Shown here piece by piece: positions 56,892 to 64,000 of a stretch of 64,000 nt of DNA. Origin of the DNA: Macrocybe gigantea. Taxonomy: Eukaryota > Basidiomycota > Agaricomycetes > Agaricales > Callistosporiaceae. The notes under the pieces were generated by a model, which worked only from the letters and a program-made list of their open reading frames with translations, was not told the origin of the DNA and did not search any database. Where the stretch lies: the NCBI GenBank assembly GCA_011319805.1, contig SJRY01000263.1, forward strand, positions 434,001 to 498,000. Direction: 5' to 3'. Positions within the stretch are counted from its first letter, which is position 1. Each line of letters begins with the position of its first letter. The position numbers and the translations under genes are program-made.

Positions 56892-58607
56892 ATGGGTACT
56901 CCTCTTCACGCCCTCCTCTTCATGAACCGTCGCCGCGTCTTCTACGTCTTCCTCTCCGTCCTCGCTCTTTTCCTCCTTGGAACCGTAGTCGTCCTCTCCT
57001 CTGTCACGTACTATCTCGCAATCAACCCCCATGCATACCTTTCCGAGCTAGAAGTTCCAATCTTGCCCAACGACACTCGCTGGAATGCGACTGAGCATGG
57101 TCATGTCGAACGTATTCCTCGCATTCTTCATCAGACATGGAAGACAGAAACGTTGCCCACCCGGTGGAGAGGCGTTTCGCAGGCATGCCGCGACATGATG
57201 CCTGATTAGCACGTCCATTCCCCCTGCCTCTGCTGCGCTTCCTGACCTCGTTACTTCCACCAGTGAATACATGCTTTGGACGGACGCAGGATCTCGCGAA
57301 TTTATTGCCACCCATTATCCCTGGTTTTTGGAGACGTTTGACAATTACACATATCCCATCCAGCGAGCCGATGTCATACGTTACTTTGTCCTCCACTACT
57401 ATGGTGGCATATATATCGATCTGGACATTGGCTGCCTCCGACCGCTGGACCCTCTATTGGTTTACCCATCCATTCTTCCTAAAACGATCCCTGTCGGAGT
57501 CTCTAACGATCTCATGTTTGCCGAGAAAGGTCATCCACTGCTGGAGCAGGCTATCCATAATCTTATAACGTTCGACCACAATTGGATTCTGAACTACCCA
57601 ACAGTCATGTTTTCCACGGGACCCATGTTCCTATCCACGCAATATGGCCTGTATACGTCTTCTCACCCCGCCACCTCCGTCGATGACGTACGCATCCTCC
57701 CCAAGTCGCTCTACGGTAAAAACGCAAAGCCAGGCGAGGCTCCTAATTCTTTCTTCTCACACTATTATGGGAGCAGCTGGCACGCAGACGATGCCGCTTT
57801 CATTGGTTTCTTGGGAACTTGGGGAAAACTGTTGATGTGGATTGGTCTGATGATCATTGTGGTCGGAGTCATACGGTTGCCGACGAGACAGCGGAAATAC
57901 AGTTTCAGGCGGATGGGCTATGAGATTCTGCTTCCTCGTTTGTCCCAACGCAATGGGCATTGGTACTTCCATTTCGGCAGGCGGTCATCCTCGCACGACC
58001 ATTCCCATTCCTCTGAGGAGAATAGTCTGGCGAGTTCTCCGATCGACGAGGAGGTGCCTGTGTTGCATCTTCCACTTGATGTCCGCCCCTCATCTCCATC
58101 ATCATCATCTGATGTCACCAATCTTTCCGAGTCCTATCCCAGTCGCGCTCAAGCCCTTTTGTAGATGCTTTTTATAGGATTCGCAATCGCATGATTTCTT
58201 TGGCGAGTCCTCGTGACGATGTCCCTCGCTCATCTAGGGGTCCTGCACGTCCGCGCTACAGCCGTGGCGTTCTTTTCTTCCTACCAGCAATCTTCACGCA
58301 AAACCACGATATAGAGCTCGCTCCCCCAACATCGCCCATGCCTTCGCCTTTGGGATCTACCTCAGTTCGTGACGGATCGACTACACAGTTACCGCCAGAG
58401 AAGGTCCACCTCACTGAGGATGTTGAGTATCTCGGAGATCTGCGCCAAGGTTACCCACCAGCTCTTCAGAGATCATCAAGCAGTAGCCATGCTTTCGGTG
58501 CTCATGACTCGTTAGTGGATCTATCCGACGCGCCCCCTCGACGACCGCAAAGCAGCTCTTCTAGGACACGCCCTACTTCACAACCGTCGGCATCTTGGCA
58601 ATCGTAG
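56892..58607 (+). CDS. Inositolphosphoceramide mannosyltransferase (GT32, Sur1/Csh1 type)
   Basis: Golgi enzyme adding mannose to inositol-phosphoceramide to give MIPC. An N-terminal signal anchor (RRRVFYVFLSVLALFLLG) is followed by IPRILHQTWKT and MPDYEYMLWTDAGSREFIA. The GT32 core QRADVIRYFVLHYYGGIYID is continued by LDIGCLRPLDPLL, with the DxD motif. A second membrane helix is LLMWIGLMIIVVGVI, and a long cytosolic Ser-rich tail follows. The run CCC at 58138-58140 is one base short; at full length the frame continues through PFVDAFYRIRNRMISLASP and YSRGVLFFLPAIF to 58607. Otherwise it stops at 58164. The intron 57209-57263 has a GC donor. MNRRRV at 56922 is an alternative start. Confidence 0.88.
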
Positions 58608-59003
58608 ACACGGCGTTTAAGTTATTGATCTCATTGCGACCCTTGCGTTCGATACCCCTCTGTTTGCTCTCCCGTCACGCTCTTTTCCAACTTGAACAAC
58701 GCACGAGCCTTGCTTCGATCTAAAGAAATTCTTAGCATAATTCAGCCATATATACCCGACGCCCATTAGTTTGCTTTTCCATCGTCATCTACGTATCCAC
58801 CTGGACTGTATCATGTCTCTATTCTTCGCATTCGGACTTGACAAGCATGATACGACTTCATACTATTTTTCAACTGGTAGATGTACAGAAGGTTGCATGG
58901 CTCTGCGAGCTGCTATATGCCTTGGAAGTTGAAGTGTTTAAAGGGATCTCTGTCATCATTTCGTACCATCAGTCACTACAAATAGTGGTTATAATTGGGG
59001 GTC
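58608..59003. other. Convergent intergenic region, MIPC synthase / MFS transporter
   Basis: About 395 bp between two converging genes. It holds both 3' UTRs. No gene or structured element recognised. Confidence 0.5.
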
Positions 59004-60770
59004 TCATATGGACCTCATAAATAGCGACAGTATAATCATGGCGAAGGCTGAAACACTATATGTAAGAGATGGACCACAAGACCAATAACTTGCACACGCT
59101 AATCAGGGAGTGAAACGGAGTTCAGACTCGTGGTTTAGGCGGGCCAGTTGAGTCTCACCTAGCAGTGGTCCGATAGCGCGTCCCAACTGACCTGAGGATC
59201 TAAAATTACCCAGCGCTCTGCCCTTGGCAAGCCGGGGGTGCGTGAGATGTTCCTTTCCGGTATCTTCGTCTAAAATATCGTCGTCGCACTGCAATGACGC
59301 ATAAGCAGTCAACGAGTTCACTACGGTCGCACTCGTAAACGCCATACACACTGCGGCACCCTGCAAAAGTTTCAAGGTAACGCCGGGACGCGTCACCTTG
59401 TAATGAGGCAAGGTTGCCAGCAATAAAAGGCCCAGAGTACAGCTCAGAACGCCACGACGTGCCATCTTCCCCTCGCCGACCCTGGAGGTTGCTCGCCGAA
59501 CATAGCCACCTTGCAACAGCGCGCTGATGATACCAATAGAACCGATAAGCGCTCCGTTTTGCATGTTATTCCAGTCCAGTACTGTGCGCCGATGGGTAAA
59601 TGCATCAGTCTTTGATAGAAAGATGAGGTGTTGATGACATACGGTCAAAAGTGAGGAAGGTCAGTGTAAATTCTATACCCGAGAACAAGCCTAAAAATAA
59701 AAAGTGCAATCGGCCTAGGGTCTCCAACTTCCTGATACGTTCATCGGCAGGTCGGAATTGACTTTGCATTTGCTGTGCAGCGATCGTTTGGACCGCACCT
59801 TAGCATGCATATTTCTGGTGCGCGTTTCAGGAAGGAACAGGATCAGAAACGCTGTCTCCGCGAGGAGAAGAACGAGAGTAATCATAGCAGGAACCGCATA
59901 GGCATTCAATTCCGTTCCAAATTTCAAAGATTCGGGCAACGGACGAGAGGCAAAGTAAGCACCGATCGGAGGTCCGATGCAAAAACAGATTGCGAAAGCG
60001 ATGCCGACACTCGCGAGAGCTTTTGACCGTTCAACTGGTGTCGTGACATCAGATAATATAGCTCTAAATCATCATTAGCCTATATATTCAGGTACGGAGT
60101 ACAGCGCCTGCACTTACATCGCAAGCTGGACATTGCCTTCACTCAAACCGCCAACGAACCTAGAAAATATGTAGGTGACGAACGTGGTTGACTTGACCCA
60201 TCTATGGTCAGGGCTGTGTAAGCGTCATCGATTGCAAAGGAAAGAAGACATACAGTACGGCGGAAAGAATATTTCCGATCATGGTGACAAGAAGGACTCG
60301 TTTCCTCCCATATTTATCCGACAATGACCCAATTTTTGGAGAAACGATGAACTGCAATGTCCTACTCCCAACAATGAGACGATGTAGGGCAATAGAAGAG
60401 GAAGAACTGACGAGAAGAGGGAACCGAGCAAGCCTCCTGAGAACGACCATAACAATGAGTGCCAGCTCAGCTAGCCAGCACGATGTCGATTTTACCTAAA
60501 AGAACGACGTCCCATCGTGTTGAATGTGAAGATGGGTTATAGAAGATGCTTCTGAGATAGGACACGAAACGAAGAGTGCGTGACAAGAATCCAGAAGGGT
60601 TTGAAATTTCTCGCTGGGTGGGATCAATAAATTTGGCAAGAGACGATCCTGGGCACGCCACACACCAACGTGTACCATTCTATTATTCTTGGGAACAATG
60701 GCAGAGGTATTGTAAAAGCAAAAAGGTCAAGAACCAAGGACAGGAACACAATGGTCTGTACGCTGGCCAT
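59004..60770 (-). CDS. MFS transporter of the tetracycline-resistance/MFSD10-like group
   Basis: Twelve-segment major facilitator. It starts MASVQTIVFLSLVLDLFAFT at the ATG 60770; the open frame continues upstream but only with non-ATG codons. The loop 2-3 motif is complete: GSLSDKYGRKRVLLVTMIGN. Later blocks are TELNAYAVPAMITLVLLL, LILFLPETR, NGALIGSIGIISALLQGGYV and GRALGNFRSSGQLGRAIGP. The last exon gives SYWSCGPSLTYSVSAFAM and the stop at 59004. The substrate is unknown; relatives export organic anions or drugs. The exon join after FPRIIEWYT is not resolved and may contain a run-length error. It is tandem with PUS7, whose stop lies 94 bp upstream. Confidence 0.82.
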
Positions 60771-60864
60771 CGCTGTGAGTTGGACACAAGGAGGTTGGCC
60801 TATGGACGACTGGGGCTGGACTACTACCGGCGCAGTAACGTGACTACCAATGCCAAGTACTTGC

Positions 60865-63746
60865 CTACGAAACCTCGTCAACCGTATCAGTTACGCCTGT
60901 GCTTTCAGATCCCCGATACTTCTGGTCCTCGGCAGCGTTTGTCAGACTGGTTTGATGATGGGAACTCGTCTCAGTCTTGGTAATTTCTCGTAGTGCCATT
61001 GTCGCATATGCAGCCGTACCCAGTGTGATGTGGAGCTGGAGCGCCATGAATTTCCCATCCTCCGAAACCACAGGGGGCTCAAACCCAAGCAGTTTGTCTT
61101 CATCGGCTTGCGCCAAAGGAACGTCCGGGTCTGTGTATCTCAACACGGACCATGTCAATTCCTTAGGCAGATGGAGGACGGAGCGGTATGAACCGTTCAG
61201 AGTGTATTCCCTGTTAGAGAGCTGGCATTGGTTGATCATCTGGATGAAAACAGAGAGCACCGACTTTTGCTTCCGAACGAAGTTGTCAGGATCCAGTCCA
61301 TCGCGACGTAGGAACTCCTTGTATCGTTCACCAAGCCAACCACCTGGATAAGCAACATCTGTTCCAGGCAGTGGCATTATAACATCAAAGACGGTGTATT
61401 TATTCAAATCCGACTCCTCCAGCGTCTTGATACGGGGAGGCGTCCAGGGCTTTCTAGATTTCTTTCGAGAACTAGACGGTTCTTCTCCTTGCCTGTTAGT
61501 TGAAATGAAAATGTTGAAAGGATTTCATAAGCATACCTTGTGCATCCTGAGCCGTTTCCCCAGCATCTGCTGGACTTCATCGTCAATGGCCATCTGCTGA
61601 CCATCCACCTCAGGACTTTCAAACACAAGGTCTCCGACAACCGGCTTGTCAGCTCCATAAGCGCGGATTCGTTCAGAGACGATAGCGTTCCAAACGTAGG
61701 ACTGATAAGCATGGATGTACATGAGACGCAGATTTCGAGGTATCTTCAGGCAACAGAGGAAAATTTAGGAATCGATAAACAACGAAAAGATAGAATCATA
61801 CGGTAGAGAGCGCCCCCATGGCGTTCCGGGTCTCTCCACCCTGTTTCTTAAAACTTTCGAGTATGCATCGTTCTGCCACGACGCGTCGAGGCATGAGTTC
61901 CAAAGCCTTGTGCAAATCTCCGTCGCGAAGCCATGCATCTCGCGCCGCTTCAACATCGGGGTGTTCTCCCCGTCGCTTCTGCAAAATTAACGAGACTGCC
62001 TTTTGCCATTCCGACTTCAGAAGCGCAAGGCCGATTGAATGAGTGGGAACAGATGCAGTGCCGAATCGCTGCATTCCTGAGGGACGGATGACTGAGGCAT
62101 GCTAGGTAAGAGCGAATGCTCGCCTTACCGTAATAATTTATAAAACCGCGAGTTTTGACGCTTTTCAGCGCCTCGTCAAGCGCTTCTATTGAATCAACCT
62201 TGACATTCCTGAACGTATATCAGACGCCTAAAGCAATAATAGGACATGAACGTTCGAACCTTAAAGTGATCACGAATGCATTGCCTTTCAGCATGCCCAG
62301 TTCCAAGCTCGCCTTGCGATAATTCAGATCCGCTATTCGGATACCCCGCTCACCGCGCTGCGTCAACGCTTGGTTCGGGGACCGCCTATTTTGGCAGTTC
62401 GCAAGCCTCCAGACGTCCTCAACAGTTTTGTTGTTGCGCCTCAAGGACACCCGTTGCACAGTGACGCCGCGTTTATCTTTGGTTCCTGCTACAGATAGGT
62501 CCTTCACAGTAACATGGAGAACACGAGCCAGGTGACCAAGGGCATCCTGCGTGTCGCGATTGGTCTTTTGCATAGTGAAGTGGATATAAGGCGGGTAGAT
62601 GCCTCTTTGGCCTCTTTGGCCATGTTCATCTGAAATTCAATATTCAGATACCAAAGCAAAACATGTAAAAGGCAGAGATGAACCTTTGCCACCTCTGCCA
62701 CCTCTACCTCCTCCACGGCCGTGACCTCTTCCCGCCCACCTTATGGTTATACGAGATCCTGACTCTGAATCAGCATTGGGGTGACCAGTCGCGGTTTCGG
62801 AATCCAACTTTCCGCTAAATAATTCACGGATGGTTTGATGCAAAGCTGTACGAGTGATTTTTGAAGCGATGGGCTAGCGAATCATTCAAGACACATCAAA
62901 TATGGGCTAACAGGGATGTGAGAAAAAACACGGACATCTGATAATACTTTTCTGTTGTCTTCGCGCTGCAAGAGACGTCTTGCTCGCCCTCTTCCCCTTT
63001 GACTTCCCTTTCCGCGTTTGCTTTCGGCCATAGTCTCGGCAGATCCAGCGATTGCACCTCCGTCAATAGCAGTATCCCGTCCGCCCTGATCAGGGGTAGG
63101 TCTCGACGCTCGACCTTCCCAACCACTGTCGCTCACGAATGGAGATTCCGGACCTTCCAAAAACAGCTGCTTGACTTCAGATATCACCTTCTCGGACAGG
63201 AAGGCAGAGAGCTTTGTAGAGAAACGCTCTGGCCATGCCTCGTTGGATTCCGTCTCCCCTGCCACCTCTTCTGGGGTGTCAACGTTGGGCGTAGATACGC
63301 AAGGACTTGACACGCCGGATTTTGCTTCGCCCGGAGGTAGCCCAGTGCTTGAGATATCCGCCTGGGATTTTGGCATTTCTAGTGATTTGAGATGCATGAC
63401 ATTACTATCGAGGTCTACTTCGAAAACCAAGAAGTCCGTGAACCTGGAGATGAACTACAATGAATCAAGTCCGTAGAATGATGAATGAGCGGTACCGTTG
63501 CTTGATGATACCCTCAATTTTAGACACGTCACGTCCAATGTACTCCGAGATCCCAACATGGGCTTCCATGAAATTGATAGGTGCATCGTCACGAACGATA
63601 GGCGGTGGTACGCCTAGAAGAGCGCTGCTGGGAGGTAATGTCGATTCTTGGGTATGATCCCGGTCCTGTATATCGAGCCTGGGTCTTTTCGAGTAGCGTT
63701 CGAGGTCTTGGTCGTCTTGCTCGCGTTCGCCGACGACGCGCGACAT
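60865..63746 (-). CDS. PUS7: TruD-family pseudouridine synthase 7
   Basis: Isomerises uridine in tRNA, U2 snRNA and mRNA. It starts [20 protein letters not shown] at 63746 and continues [20 protein letters not shown] and [17 protein letters not shown], with a disordered Ser/Arg/Gly insert (63300-62950). The TruD catalytic region is [20 protein letters not shown], with the active-site Asp in GTKDKRG. Later blocks are [63 protein letters not shown] and [19 protein letters not shown]. The stop is at 60865. Divergent from URA3 across only 80 bp. Confidence 0.93.
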
Positions 63747-63826
63747 GATTGGTGAAGCTAAGAGAAGAAAATTTCCGTTTTCGGACAGCGCGTTATCTGA
63801 TTTCCAACACTTTTCCAGCGATCTCA
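63747..63826. promoter_or_regulatory. 80-bp divergent promoter PUS7/URA3
   Basis: Only 80 bp separate the two ATGs. This is the shortest divergent interval in the window, with no obvious TATA box. Confidence 0.55.
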
Positions 63827-64000
63827 ATGGCGTCTGTCGCACGCAAAACGTATGCTGAAAGGGCTCGGAATTCCAAAAACCCAGCCGCGAAACTTCTCCT
63901 ACAAACAATTAGCCGCAAGCAGTCGAATCTTGCCGTTAGCGTCGATGTAACCAAAGCGAGCGACTTTCTTGCCATCGTCGATGTTGTTGGCCCTTACGTC
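63827..64000 (+). CDS. URA3: Orotidine 5'-phosphate decarboxylase, N-terminal part (runs off window)
   Basis: Last step of de novo UMP synthesis. The 58 visible codons read MASVARKTYAERARNSKNPA, then AKLLLQTISRKQSNLAVSVD and VTKASDFLAIVDVVGPYV. RKQSNLAVSVDVT (beta 1, with the conserved Ser-x-Asp) and VVGPYV are signature OMP-decarboxylase segments. No intron in the visible part. The window ends before the catalytic lysine. Confidence 0.93.
   Translation, partial: MASVARKTYAERARNSKNPAAKLLLQTISRKQSNLAVSVDVTKASDFLAIVDVVGPYV

Noticed and set aside
1..64000. Programmed ribosomal frameshifting to explain the frame breaks
   Set aside because: Breaks occur in unrelated genes, in different run types, with no common slippery heptamer or downstream structure, and conserved relatives do not need it.
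1..64000. Mobile element, viral insertion, CRISPR array, tRNA or rRNA genes
   Set aside because: No transposase, reverse transcriptase, integrase, terminal repeats, spaced direct repeats or tRNA-like TPsiC boxes in a cloverleaf context were found on reading.

Overview
This is nuclear DNA of a filamentous basidiomycete fungus, most likely an Agaricomycete mushroom-former. Small introns of about 50-60 bases interrupt almost every gene. Gene spacing is tight, many genes are divergent pairs sharing about 100 bp, and the proteins are fungal (PUS7, SWT1, PCF11, MIPC synthase, glutaminase A, xylitol dehydrogenase). I cannot name the species. I found no tRNA, rRNA, CRISPR array, transposon or virus-like element. 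I count 34 protein genes, one cut by each window end.

Layout. 1-13.5 kb: cytosolic phenylalanyl-tRNA synthetase alpha (FRS2, partial), a ThrE/PRM10-type membrane protein, a GNAT acetyltransferase resembling the HAT-like domain of O-GlcNAcases, an NDFIP/BSD2-type ubiquitin-ligase adaptor, a small unknown, EMC10, PheRS beta (FRS1) and diphthamide synthase DPH6. 13.7-22.4 kb: a sucrose/alpha-glucoside type MFS carrier, an ankyrin protein, a STEEP1 homologue, a WTAP/Mum2 m6A-writer subunit and a proline-rich unknown. 22.7-31.6 kb: two tandem secreted glutaminases and a GH18 protein. 32-47 kb: an unrecognised protein, a TXNDC9-type phosducin-like protein, DOM34, class I CPD photolyase, methionine synthase (MET6), a Ran1/Sks1-type kinase, xylitol dehydrogenase, a Cyc2-type FAD reductase and an unrecognised nuclear protein. 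47.4-64 kb: mitochondrial EF-G2 (MEF2), STE14, ribosomal protein L9, PCF11, SWT1, an inositolphosphoceramide mannosyltransferase, an MFS transporter, PUS7 and the start of URA3.

Most of this is ordinary housekeeping content and I see no new defence or mobile system. A translation and RNA theme recurs: both PheRS subunits, DPH6, DOM34, RPL9, MEF2, PUS7, WTAP, PCF11 and SWT1. I cannot tell whether that clustering is more than chance.

Two sequence-level observations matter most. First, at least 16 conserved coding positions are exactly one base short, nearly always in a homopolymer and always in the same direction. This looks like systematic homopolymer contraction in the assembly rather than true pseudogenes, so several ORFs look artificially broken. 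Second, at least nine introns can only be spliced in frame with a GC-AG rather than GT-AG donor, far more than the roughly 1% usually seen in fungi.
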